A stretch of DNA of 64,000 bases, from the NCBI GenBank assembly GCA_050950645.1, contig JBMNHZ010000018.1:62001-126000 (forward strand). The letters run 5' to 3'. Under the pieces are notes generated by a model. That model made no database searches. It was not told the origin of the DNA and saw nothing but the letters and a program-made list of their open reading frames with translations. This DNA is from BRH-c25 sp012519325 (GTDB taxonomy: Bacteria; Bacillota; Clostridia; Lutisporales; Lutisporaceae). Positions 17,717-25,755 of this stretch are shown piece by piece (position 1 is the stretch's first letter; every line of letters begins with the position of its first letter). The position numbers and the translations under genes were made by a program.

Positions 17717-18904
17717 ATGAGCAGGAAAATAGTAATTGCCGGTGGTGGGGTTGCCGGATTGAATGCTGCAAAGGCAGCAAGAGAGCAGGATCCGGACAGC
17801 AGTATTGTGATGCTGGAAGCCTTGAATACAAATACATATGTGAGAACCAGGCTTCCCGACTATATATCCGGTACAGCTTCATATAAAGAAATTTTTCCTT
17901 ATGATGACAGTTGGTATGAAAAGAACAGGATAACCCATAAAAAGAACACCAGGATTACAGGGATTGATGCTGCACATAAAACAATAATTACAGATAAGGG
18001 AAATTATGATTATGATTCGCTGGTTATTACACTCGGGAGCAGCGGAAATGTCCCTCCTATTCCCGGAGTAGAATTGGAAAACTGTTTTCCCGTACGTAAT
18101 GTGGCTGATGCTGATAAAATAAGGAGATTGTCCGGTGACGGAAAAAAGTGCACAATAATAGGAGGAGGGCTTTTAGGACTTGAGATGGCTTGGGCAATAA
18201 AGCAGCTTGGCTGTGATGTCAATGTTATACATAATTCAAGCAGGCTGCTTCCAAATCAGATTGATGAAGAAGGAGCAAAATTATTATACAGAGAAATATC
18301 CGGTAAAGGCATTAAAATTTATCTGAATTCACAGGTACAGGAAATTGCAGGGGATACTGGAGCAGAATATGTCAAGCTTAGTGACGGAACAAAAATAGAA
18401 TCAGACTTTGTAATACTTTCTGTGGGAGTCAGGGCAAATATACAACCTTTGGCAGGCTCAGGCATAAATATAGGCAGGTCTGTAATTGTGGATGAACATA
18501 TGAAAACAAATATTGAGGGCGTATATGCAGCAGGTGACATAGCTGAATATAAGGGTAAAAGCTATGGCATATGGCCTATTGCTGTTGAACAGGGTAAAAT
18601 TGCAGGAGCTAATGCAGCAGGAGGGAAAGCTGAATATTCTGAGATTCACCCTTATACAAGCCTCAAGATAAAAGGGATAACAATGTTCTCAATCGGAGAT
18701 GTATTTTCAGAAGACTCCTTACCCGTTGTGGAAGCTGATTTTGAGAGCGGAAGATACATAAAGCTATTAATAAAGAATGGTATAATAACCGGGGCTGTTG
18801 TATTCGGAGATCCTAGCCTGCCCATGAAAATTAAGAAGGCAGTAGATAATAGGGTCAAGCTTCCGGAAATAAAAGAAGGAATTGCGATAAAGGAGCTTAT
18901 CTGA
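17717..18904 (+). CDS. FAD/NAD(P)-dependent oxidoreductase (NADH:rubredoxin reductase-like)
   Basis: The 395-residue pyridine nucleotide-disulphide family protein has an N-terminal FAD motif IVIAGGGVAGLNAAKAARE, an NAD(P) motif TIIGGGLLGLEMAWAIKQLG near residue 150, and the second FAD motif GVYAAGDIAEY near 270. It has no redox-active CxxC pair, so it is a small-molecule or rubredoxin/ferredoxin reductase and not a thiol reductase. AGAAAGGA fits ATG 17717; a longer reading from 17672 would overlap the MATE gene and is rejected. The electron partner is unknown. Confidence 0.82.
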   Translation: MSRKIVIAGGGVAGLNAAKAAREQDPDSSIVMLEALNTNTYVRTRLPDYISGTASYKEIFPYDDSWYEKNRITHKKNTRITGIDAAHKTIITDKGNYDYDSLVITLGSSGNVPPIPGVELENCFPVRNVADADKIRRLSGDGKKCTIIGGGLLGLEMAWAIKQLGCDVNVIHNSSRLLPNQIDEEGAKLLYREISGKGIKIYLNSQVQEIAGDTGAEYVKLSDGTKIESDFVILSVGVRANIQPLAGSGINIGRSVIVDEHMKTNIEGVYAAGDIAEYKGKSYGIWPIAVEQGKIAGANAAGGKAEYSEIHPYTSLKIKGITMFSIGDVFSEDSLPVVEADFESGRYIKLLIKNGIITGAVVFGDPSLPMKIKKAVDNRVKLPEIKEGIAIKELI

Positions 18905-19014
18905 AACTTTTTTTTTTGCTTATTTTTAGATTAATGTAGTAAATTGAGAGCTTGATTGAATACACATATACATAAGATTACCGCTTTTTTGGATTAAAGT
19001 ATAGAGGTATTGTT

Positions 19015-19779
19015 ATGGGTAGAGGGATGCTTAAAGTCATATTTCCTCTGTTGTTCCTGGCAAGTATATTGCTTATGCTTCTGACTGAATCAAAGACTGC
19101 TTTTCAGCAGATTAAAGAAGAAGCAAATATAAATATACCACAGGATGAACAGGAATACGAAGAGCCTCTTTGGAAGCCTATTGAAAGGAGAGACAGCTAT
19201 AATAATGAGCTTCAGTTCTATAGCAAAGACAATGTTGTGATTAAAGGAGATACTGTTGAAATTATTTCAAGTAAAGAAAAAAAAGAAGGTAAAATGTACA
19301 CATCAGGGCTTGTGGAAAGTACTAGTGCATTTAAATACGGTTATTTTGAATTTACAATCGGGATATCCGAAGGCAAGGGTATTTTTCCGGCAATATGGTT
19401 TATGCCTGTGGACGGGGATTCATTTCCGGAAATTGGTTTATTTGAAATGATAGGAAGTGAACCATATACTTTTTACGGAGTAGTTCATTTTAAGGAGGAT
19501 GGCGTGCGGGATTCCGATTATTTTGCGTATGATGTACCGGTAAAGGACATGTATTTAGTTGCTTTGAAATGGACGGAAGAATCACTTACCTGGTACATAG
19601 ATGATACCGAGGTGTATTCTACAACCAAGGAAGTACCGCGGGAGTATATGTATATAATAATAAATCAGGCTATTGGAGGGGACTGGCCTGGAAATCCTGA
19701 TGGCAGCACTGTTTTTCCTAAAAAATTCATTATTTATTCTGCCCATTTGGAGCCTATATTCAAGAAAGGCAGGAATTAA
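19015..19779 (+). CDS. GH16-family beta-glucanase-like protein with altered catalytic motif
   Basis: The 254-residue protein begins with a signal or membrane anchor (LKVIFPLLFLASILLMLLTE), followed by a GH16 (laminarinase/lichenase) jelly-roll domain. Recognisable strands include TSGLVESTSAFKYGYFEF and GIFPAIWFMP. The active-site loop reads PEIGLFEMIG where the family has E-x-D-x-x-E: both glutamates remain but the aspartate between them is glycine. Activity may be weakened or changed. It sits directly before a processive glycosyltransferase, as polysaccharide synthesis clusters often pair a synthase with a trimming glycanase. Confidence 0.75.
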   Translation: MGRGMLKVIFPLLFLASILLMLLTESKTAFQQIKEEANINIPQDEQEYEEPLWKPIERRDSYNNELQFYSKDNVVIKGDTVEIISSKEKKEGKMYTSGLVESTSAFKYGYFEFTIGISEGKGIFPAIWFMPVDGDSFPEIGLFEMIGSEPYTFYGVVHFKEDGVRDSDYFAYDVPVKDMYLVALKWTEESLTWYIDDTEVYSTTKEVPREYMYIIINQAIGGDWPGNPDGSTVFPKKFIIYSAHLEPIFKKGRN

Positions 19780-19781
19780 AC

Positions 19782-21067
19782 ATGCTGTTTTATCTTATTC
19801 TATTTTCCAGTACATTTTTTTAATATTTCATTTATTAAGTTCATATAAATTCAGGGACAGAAAAGCGTTGTACCCGGTTAGGCAAAGGGGAATGTCGATT
19901 ATAGTGCCCTGCTACAATGAAGCTCCGATACTAAAGTACACTGTTGAAGGCTTGCTAAATATTGAATATGATGATTTGGAGGTAATATTCATTAATGACG
20001 GTTCAAAAGACAATACCTTTGACGTATTGCATGAACTCCTTGAATTGCGGCATTGGGATACAGGCATTGAGGAACCACTGCCAAATAAAGTAAGGGGATT
20101 ATACAAATCCGGAAGATATCCCTTTATTAACGTAATTGACAAATATAGCAGCGGAAAAGTCGACAGCCTTAATACCGGAGTGCTATTTGCAAAAAAAGAA
20201 TTGATTGTAACAATGGATGGGGATTGCGTACTGGAAAAAAACGCTTTAATAAACATGAATACCGCTTTTGATGATGAAGATGTAATTGCATCAGGGGGTG
20301 TCGTTCATATAATGCAGATGTTCAAGCTGTACAGAAAACCTGGAATTGTAATTATGATGCAGGTATTGGATTACATAAAAGGCTTCTATATATACAAAGC
20401 ATCCCTTGCATACAATGATGCATTAAGCATAATTTCAGGGGCCTTCGGTGTATTCAGGAGGAATATTATTATTGAAATAGGCGGTTTCAAAGCAGGCTTA
20501 GGGGAAGATATTGATATTACCTTAAGGCTTCAGGAGTATGCAAAGAAGCATAATAAAAAGGTTGTTTATACAAGAAATGCCGTATGCTATACAGAATGCC
20601 CGGAAAGCCTGAGAGAATTGATAAGACAGCGGGTGCGCTGGCAAAAGGGATTTATCAGTGCCGTATTGAATAACAGCAGCTTCTTATTCAGGAATGTTTT
20701 TAACAACAACTTGTCCTTTATGATAATAGTAGATGCGCTGCTAAGCAATTCATTCGCAACTATAGTGTTTATTATCAATGTTGTTCTGGTACTTGTGAAA
20801 ATAGCGTATGGTTTTCCGTTAAAGCAGTTTATTTATTACTTGACAACAATTATATTCAATATCTTTTATTCCGTTATAGCTATAAAAGGTGCAAAGAAAG
20901 ATACACCTTCGTTAAGAGCAGGCCCCCTGTATTTTATGATTATTTTTGATATGGCATTTTTTCAATTTCTGAGAATACTCTTCTTCCTGGAAGGAATAGT
21001 GACTTTTTATTTTAACAATGAATATTGGTATAAAGTGATGAGAACGAACAATTGCTATAAGTTGTAA
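19782..21067 (+). CDS. processive GT2 glycosyltransferase with apparent poly-T frameshift
   Basis: The gene encodes a membrane GT2 of the PgaC/hyaluronan synthase kind, building a beta-linked polysaccharide. The body has an N-terminal helix, MSIIVPCYNEAPILKYTVEG, the DGDC metal motif, GEDIDITLRL and the QRVRWQKG (QxxRW) motif, then three to four C-terminal membrane helices. The best start is ATG 19782 after AAGGCAGG, but this frame stops at 19821-19823 within a run of seven T (19815-19821); the enzyme frame continues at -1. One extra T would restore a single protein of about 428 residues. Without a shift, translation would have to begin inside the preceding gene. It could be a sequencing error, slippage or a real mutation. 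Confidence 0.72.
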
Positions 21068-21085
21068 AGCTTCGGAGGGGTGGAA

Positions 21086-21544
21086 ATGTACAGGCATGAA
21101 ATAAAATACTTTATTAGTAAAAGGCAGGCTGCCGAATTAAGGCTTTTTCTGAAAAGCTCCATGCATCGGGATTCAAATGGAAATAGCACAGGCTCTTATT
21201 GGGTCAGAAGCCAGTACTTCGATACTATGGGCAACAGGGATTACTATGAGAAAATCACAGGCCACAGCATAAGAAAGAAGATACGGCTCCGCATATACAA
21301 TATAAGCACTGATACTGTAAAACTGGAGATAAAAAACAAATTCGGCAGTATGACTCTTAAAGAGTCAGCCGGCATAACGAAGGAAGACGCAAAGAAGCTT
21401 ATTTGCGGGGATTATTCTCCCCTTCGCAATTATAATGAACCTGCAGCCAATAAGGCATATGCTTTTTTTAACAGCAGCCATTACCGTCCGACGATAATTA
21501 TAGATTATGAAAGGGAAGCATACCTGTATCCTTTTCATAATTAA
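21086..21544 (+). pseudogene. VTC-domain polyphosphate polymerase-like protein, truncated
   Basis: The 152-residue reading has the opening of a VTC (triphosphate tunnel) domain: YRHEIKYFIS, YFDTMGNRDYYEKI, KIRLRIYN, VKLEIKNK and DYEREAYLYPFHN. Family members run to about 230-250 residues and continue with an RITFD-like strand and more tunnel residues; here a stop follows YPFHN. The end of the catalytic tunnel is therefore missing. GGAGGGG at 21074-21080 supports ATG 21086. Polymerases of this type are usually next to a DUF4956 membrane protein, which is absent here. Confidence 0.72.
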
Positions 21545-21548
21545 TTGT

Positions 21549-21860
21549 TTGAAAGCAGCAGGATATAAAAATGTCAGGACTTCTGATAACATAATAATAT
21601 TGGATAAGGATAAAATTGAATACTTTCCGGTTATCACAGTCAACCTGCTGACGAATGTATCTCCTGACAAAGTGAAGGATATACTGGTACAATCCTTTGA
21701 AGAACCGAAAACAATTCTTTTTATATTGCATAAAATCGGAGAAGGAGATGACGGGTTTGGCATGATATACGGTGAGGATAAGCCTGAAGAGATTATCAAG
21801 TTTATCAATGAACATGAGGAGGAATTTGAGGTAATAAATTACTCTCAGCTATTTATTTAG
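21549..21860 (+). CDS. unidentified fragment fused behind the truncated VTC gene
   Basis: An open frame of about 104 codons (LKAAGYKNVRTSDNIII to VINYSQLFI) begins right after the VTC stop in another frame, with only a TTG start and no ribosome site. Its composition is that of a normal protein end, not of random translation, but it does not resemble the missing half of a VTC domain. I read it as the tail of a different gene joined here by a deletion. Function unknown. Confidence 0.4.
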   Translation: MKAAGYKNVRTSDNIIILDKDKIEYFPVITVNLLTNVSPDKVKDILVQSFEEPKTILFILHKIGEGDDGFGMIYGEDKPEEIIKFINEHEEEFEVINYSQLFI

Positions 21861-21915
21861 ACATATTCTTAATGTATAATTAATACATCTAATTAACAAT
21901 TGATGAGGTATTTAT

Positions 21916-22857
21916 ATGAAGGTTTTATTTACAAAAAGATTCAGTGAAGAAAAAATGAAGTCAGTTTCAGAGCTGGGATATGAGGTTGTATATATAGGCG
22001 AAGATGAAGTATCCTACAGGGACGAAATTTGCAATGTGGATTCGCTTGTTTGCTATAATCCCTTTACTAACCTTGATATTTCAAAGCTTAAGCAGCTAAA
22101 ATGGATACAACTTTTCAGCGTCGGTATAGATCAGATTCCTAAGCAAAAGGTAAAAGAGCAAGGAATAATTGTCACAAATAACAGATCAGGTTTTTCAATA
22201 CCGGTGGGCGAATGGATTGTAATGAAAATCCTTGAGCTTATGAAAAACAGCAAGGAATTTTATAATAAGCAAAGAGAAAAAAAGTGGAAAGTAGATACAA
22301 CAATTTTGGAGCTTTATAATAAAACTGTCTGTTTTATAGGCACAGGAAGTATAGCTGCAGAGGCAGCAAAAAGACTTCAGGGTTTTGATGTAAATATTAT
22401 AGGAATAAACTCTACCGGCAGAAGAGCGGAGTATTTCAATGAGTGCTTTCCAATGGAGAAACTGCCGTATGTTCTTTCCCAGTCTGATGTGGTGGTGCTT
22501 TCAATTCCATATACAAAGGAGACTCATCATTTAATTAATGAGAACAACATCAATTATATAAAAAAGGGTGCTTGCCTGGTAAACATTGCAAGAGGAAGTA
22601 TTGTAAAAGAGACTGCTCTTGTAGAGGCACTCAGAGAAGGCAATATTTTTGGTGCAGCGTTGGATGTGTTTGAGGAGGAACCCTTGCCTGCGGAAAGCCC
22701 CCTGTGGGAAATGAGTAATGTAATCGTTACACCCCATAATTCCTGGATATCCGAGATGAGAACCGAAAGAAGATTTAATATCGTTTATGAGAATCTGAGA
22801 AGGTATATAACGGGAGAAACACTCCTGAACATAGTGGATATTGATAAAGGATACTGA
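21916..22857 (+). CDS. D-isomer-specific 2-hydroxyacid dehydrogenase
   Basis: This 313-residue NAD-dependent dehydrogenase interconverts a 2-oxoacid and its D-2-hydroxyacid. The Rossmann motif is VCFIGTGSIAAEAAKRL near residue 140; the substrate arginine is in NIARGSIV, the catalytic Glu in ALDVFEEEPLP and the catalytic His in VTPHNSW. Its N-terminal catalytic half is shorter than in some relatives, but the key residues are complete. A TGTATAAT -10 element lies upstream. The stop codon is inside a hairpin shared with the convergent yggT-like gene. Substrate cannot be assigned. Confidence 0.85.
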   Translation: MKVLFTKRFSEEKMKSVSELGYEVVYIGEDEVSYRDEICNVDSLVCYNPFTNLDISKLKQLKWIQLFSVGIDQIPKQKVKEQGIIVTNNRSGFSIPVGEWIVMKILELMKNSKEFYNKQREKKWKVDTTILELYNKTVCFIGTGSIAAEAAKRLQGFDVNIIGINSTGRRAEYFNECFPMEKLPYVLSQSDVVVLSIPYTKETHHLINENNINYIKKGACLVNIARGSIVKETALVEALREGNIFGAALDVFEEEPLPAESPLWEMSNVIVTPHNSWISEMRTERRFNIVYENLRRYITGETLLNIVDIDKGY

Positions 22858-22871
22858 AAAAATCAGTATCC
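22849..22871. terminator. bidirectional hairpin holding both convergent stop codons
   Basis: GGATACTGA (22849-22857) and TCAGTATCC (22863-22871) form a perfect 9-bp stem with loop AAAAA. The TGA of the dehydrogenase and the TGA of the opposite gene both lie in the stem, so this is a minimal shared terminator or end-stabiliser. T-runs on both sides are short. Confidence 0.65.
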
Positions 22872-23222
22872 CCCTTTTACCGCTTTAAGTCTGATAAGGC
22901 CTACAAGGCCCCGGGCAATTATTGCATATACTGACATTCCGACAATGGTACCGGGATCAAAAATGGATTTCGCAGAAAGGCCCGGTGATACAAAAGGGTC
23001 AAAAATTCCGGAAAACGGTGCAGTAAAGATTCCTGAAACGGAATATAAAAATGAAACAAATCCGCTTTCCGGATTGGCTCCCAGAAGCTTGAAAACAAAC
23101 CGAAATGCAAGAAGCACCTCAATAATGCCGAGAATATAGTATATTGCATGCCGTGCCTTTAAAAACCATGAAGGTGCTCTAAATATATCATGTTCCTTGT
23201 TGTTGCCATGCAAATGACTCAT
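22863..23222 (-). CDS. YggT-family membrane protein
   Basis: This 119-residue protein has a hydrophilic N-terminus and two to three hydrophobic segments (AIYYILGIIEVLLAFRFVFKLLGANPES, FLYSVSGIFTAPFSGIFDP). The FRFVFKLLGANP and TAPF blocks are the YggT hallmark. The family is small and poorly understood, with suggested roles in osmotic stress and cell envelope processes. GAGGTAATACT precedes the ATG on the minus strand. It converges with the 2-hydroxyacid dehydrogenase. Confidence 0.85.
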   Translation of the reverse strand: MSHLHGNNKEHDIFRAPSWFLKARHAIYYILGIIEVLLAFRFVFKLLGANPESGFVSFLYSVSGIFTAPFSGIFDPFVSPGLSAKSIFDPGTIVGMSVYAIIARGLVGLIRLKAVKGGY

Positions 23223-23338
23223 AGTATTACCTCATATTCATTTCATTTTTATTAGTATTTTCATTTGAAAGAAGAATATGTGCATTTCATGAACAATTAA
23301 GAGGAGCATTTGATAAGTGCAGGAGGTTATTTTAACAA

Positions 23339-24496
23339 ATGAAAAATGAATGGGATTGCCTTGTTGTAGGCTGTGGTTTCGCAGGAGCTGTTATAGCCCG
23401 GGAACATGCAGAACGGGGCGGGAAAAGGGTTTTGATTATTGACAAACGCAGTCATATTGGAGGCAATGCCTATGATTCATACAACAACGACGGAATACTC
23501 ATACATAATTACGGGCCTCATATTTTTCATACTCAAAGCAGCCGTGTGTTTGACTATCTTTCACGATTTACAAAGTGGAGGAATTACTCTCATGAGGTTC
23601 TGGCTGATATTTATGGAAAACGGATTCCTGTTCCCTTTAACCTTAATTCTCTCTACTTGTCTTTTGAACATGCCAAAGCAAAAAGGCTGGAGCAAAAGCT
23701 CATATCGGTTTATGGATGGGAAAAACGAGTAACAATATCTGAGCTGAGAGGACAGACAGACAGTGAACTGCTTGAACTTGCAGACTTTATTTATGAGAAT
23801 GTATTCATGCACTATACACAAAAGCAATGGGGTACTGCTCCGGAAGATATAGACCCTTCCGTGACAGCAAGGGTCCCAATATTGATTTCCTATGACAACC
23901 GGTATTTTCAGGATAAGTATCAGGGTATTCCTGCCGAAGGATATACTTCTCTTTTTGAAAAGCTGATTGACCACCCCAATATAGAATTACAGCTTAATAC
24001 TGATTCAGCCTCCGTACTTAAGCTGGTTGGAGGCAAAAAGTTTTTAAATGATAAGTCCTTTTACGGCAGGGTAATATACACCGGTGCCATAGATGAGCTT
24101 TTTAACTGCTGCTTCGGCCGATTGCCGTACAGGACTTTGGAATTTTTGTTTGAAACCCACGAAAAGACCTGGTACCAGCCAAAGGGCACCATAAACTATA
24201 CAGTTGACCGGCCTTATACACGAATCACAGAGTTTAAGCATATTACAGGCCAGATTGTACCTGATAAAACTACTATAATGAAAGAATACCCCAGGGAATA
24301 TACTGATGCTGGAAGAGAAATACCGTACTATGCTATAATGAATACGGAGAATTTGGTATTATATGAAAGATATAAAGAGCTTGCTGAGTCTATTGACGAT
24401 TTTTACCTGTTGGGAAGGCTGGCAGAGTACAAGTATTACAATATGGATGTTATTGTAGAAAGAGCACTGATGTTAGCCGACAGCATCATTGTATAG
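23339..24496 (+). CDS. glf: UDP-galactopyranose mutase
   Basis: This 385-residue flavoenzyme converts UDP-galactopyranose to UDP-galactofuranose for cell-surface glycans. The FAD motif is LVVGCGFAGAVIAREHAERG at the N-terminus, followed by the diagnostic HIGGNAYDSYN and NYGPHIFHT segments. Length and order match the family. GCAGGAGG lies about 12 bases upstream. A GT2 follows within 40 bases, so the two probably act in the same glycan pathway, with the transferase possibly adding galactofuranose. Confidence 0.92.
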   Translation: MKNEWDCLVVGCGFAGAVIAREHAERGGKRVLIIDKRSHIGGNAYDSYNNDGILIHNYGPHIFHTQSSRVFDYLSRFTKWRNYSHEVLADIYGKRIPVPFNLNSLYLSFEHAKAKRLEQKLISVYGWEKRVTISELRGQTDSELLELADFIYENVFMHYTQKQWGTAPEDIDPSVTARVPILISYDNRYFQDKYQGIPAEGYTSLFEKLIDHPNIELQLNTDSASVLKLVGGKKFLNDKSFYGRVIYTGAIDELFNCCFGRLPYRTLEFLFETHEKTWYQPKGTINYTVDRPYTRITEFKHITGQIVPDKTTIMKEYPREYTDAGREIPYYAIMNTENLVLYERYKELAESIDDFYLLGRLAEYKYYNMDVIVERALMLADSIIV

Positions 24497-24532
24497 GCTG
24501 TGAAGCATATTATGCAAGAAAGAGAGTGGAAT

Positions 24533-25552
24533 ATGAAGATAATTACTTTTGCGGTTCCCTGCTATAATTCTGAAGCATATATGAAGCACTGTATTGAATC
24601 CTTGCTCCCCGGAGGGGAAGATGTTGAAATAATAATTGTTAATGACGGCTCAAAAGATGGTACGGGTGAAATAGCAGATGATTATGCTTCGCGGTATCCA
24701 GGCATTGTCAAAGCAATACATCAGGAAAACGGCGGACATGGTGAAGGAGTCAATACAGGCTTGAGAAATGCTTCCGGACTTTACTACAAGGTTGTGGATT
24801 CCGATGATTGGCTGGATACGGATGGAATGTTGGAAGTGCTGTCCAAGCTGAAGGAGCTCCATGAAAAAGGCGCCGCCCCTGATATGATGGTATGCAATTA
24901 TGTTTATGAGCATTCTTCAGACAATAGCAGCCATACTGTAAATTATAAATATGTGCTGCCTCAGAACCGTATTTTTGGTTGGGACGAAATAGGCAGCTTC
25001 AAACCGACTCAATATCTTCTCATGCACTCAGTCATTTATCGTACCGAGTTTCTTCGTGAATGCGGACTGGTATTACCCAAGCATACTTTTTATGTGGACA
25101 ACCTCTTTGTATACAAGCCGCTTCCCTATGTAAAGACCATTTATTATATGGATATTGACCTGTATCGCTATTTTATCGGGAGAGAAGATCAGTCAGTAAA
25201 CGAAAAAAACATGGTAAAACGAATTGATCAGCAGATCAGGGTAAATAAGCTTATGATAGATGCTTATAATTCCCATGACAATCTGCCGAGCAGGCGTCTG
25301 GCAAATTATATGAGAAGTTATCTTTCCATGATGATGACTATATCATCTGTATTTTTGCAGATTTCCGCCACAAAAGAGGACATGAGGAAGAAGGAGGATT
25401 TGTGGTCATATCTTAAAGAGAGCAACAAAATGCTGTATTTCAGGCTGAGATACCGCTTACTCGGAACAATATCCAATCCTTACAGCAAGGCGGGGAGAAA
25501 GCTTACAATACGACTGTACCGGCTCATGCGCAGGATATATAAATTTAATTAG
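24533..25552 (+). CDS. GT2 family glycosyltransferase
   Basis: The 339-residue cytoplasmic transferase has the GT-A fold start ITFAVPCYNSEAYMKHCIESLL, NDGSKDGTGEIADDYA for nucleotide binding and VVDSDDWLD as the DxD metal motif near residue 90. The C-terminal third is basic with no clear membrane helix. AAAGAGAG lies before ATG 24533; longer in-frame starts exist but add a non-homologous leader. It follows glf, suggesting a role in making a galactofuranose-containing glycan; donor and acceptor are not shown by sequence. Confidence 0.8.
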   Translation: MKIITFAVPCYNSEAYMKHCIESLLPGGEDVEIIIVNDGSKDGTGEIADDYASRYPGIVKAIHQENGGHGEGVNTGLRNASGLYYKVVDSDDWLDTDGMLEVLSKLKELHEKGAAPDMMVCNYVYEHSSDNSSHTVNYKYVLPQNRIFGWDEIGSFKPTQYLLMHSVIYRTEFLRECGLVLPKHTFYVDNLFVYKPLPYVKTIYYMDIDLYRYFIGREDQSVNEKNMVKRIDQQIRVNKLMIDAYNSHDNLPSRRLANYMRSYLSMMMTISSVFLQISATKEDMRKKEDLWSYLKESNKMLYFRLRYRLLGTISNPYSKAGRKLTIRLYRLMRRIYKFN

Positions 25553-25626
25553 AAGGACACGGGGGACACGGGGACGTTTCGCGAAGGACATGGGAAGGAC
25601 ATGGGGACGTTTCTCGTGTCTCACGT
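25552..25626. repeat. GGGGACGTTTC repeat cluster (REP-like)
   Basis: GGGGACGTTTC occurs at 25570-25580 and 25603-25613; GAAGGAC occurs three times (25552, 25583, 25594); GACACG near 25556 mirrors CGTGTC at 25615-25620. The G-rich, partly palindromic character resembles the intergenic REP-like units mobilised by Y1-type (RAYT) transposases in Firmicutes. No such transposase is in the window. Confidence 0.5.
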
Positions 25627-25651
25627 TGCATTCTTCTTTGTGCATTAAGTC

Positions 25652-25680
25652 TTGACACATAATTTGAATTGTGATAAATA
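25652..25680 (+). promoter_or_regulatory. htpG promoter
   Basis: TTGACA (25652-25657) and TAAATA (25675-25680) are separated by 17 bases, a good vegetative promoter, ending 12 bases before the CIRCE operator. Confidence 0.8.
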
Positions 25681-25692
25681 ATGGATAGAGGG

Positions 25693-25719
25693 TTAGCACT
25701 CGAATGAGTAGAGTGCTAA
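25693..25719. promoter_or_regulatory. CIRCE operator (HrcA binding site)
   Basis: TTAGCACTC-N9-GAGTGCTAA is an exact match to the CIRCE consensus. It lies around the transcription start and before the htpG ribosome site, so HrcA should repress htpG until heat shock. Confidence 0.96.
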
Positions 25720-25755
25720 CAATATATATGACGTTTTTCGGGAGGAGAAGCTAAT

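Noticed and set aside
19673..19781. Start of the GT2 gene inside the GH16 gene at ATG 19673
   Set aside because: It would need a 107-base overlap, has no ribosome site, and the peptide there has no homology to GT2 starts; the frameshift at the T-run explains the reading better.
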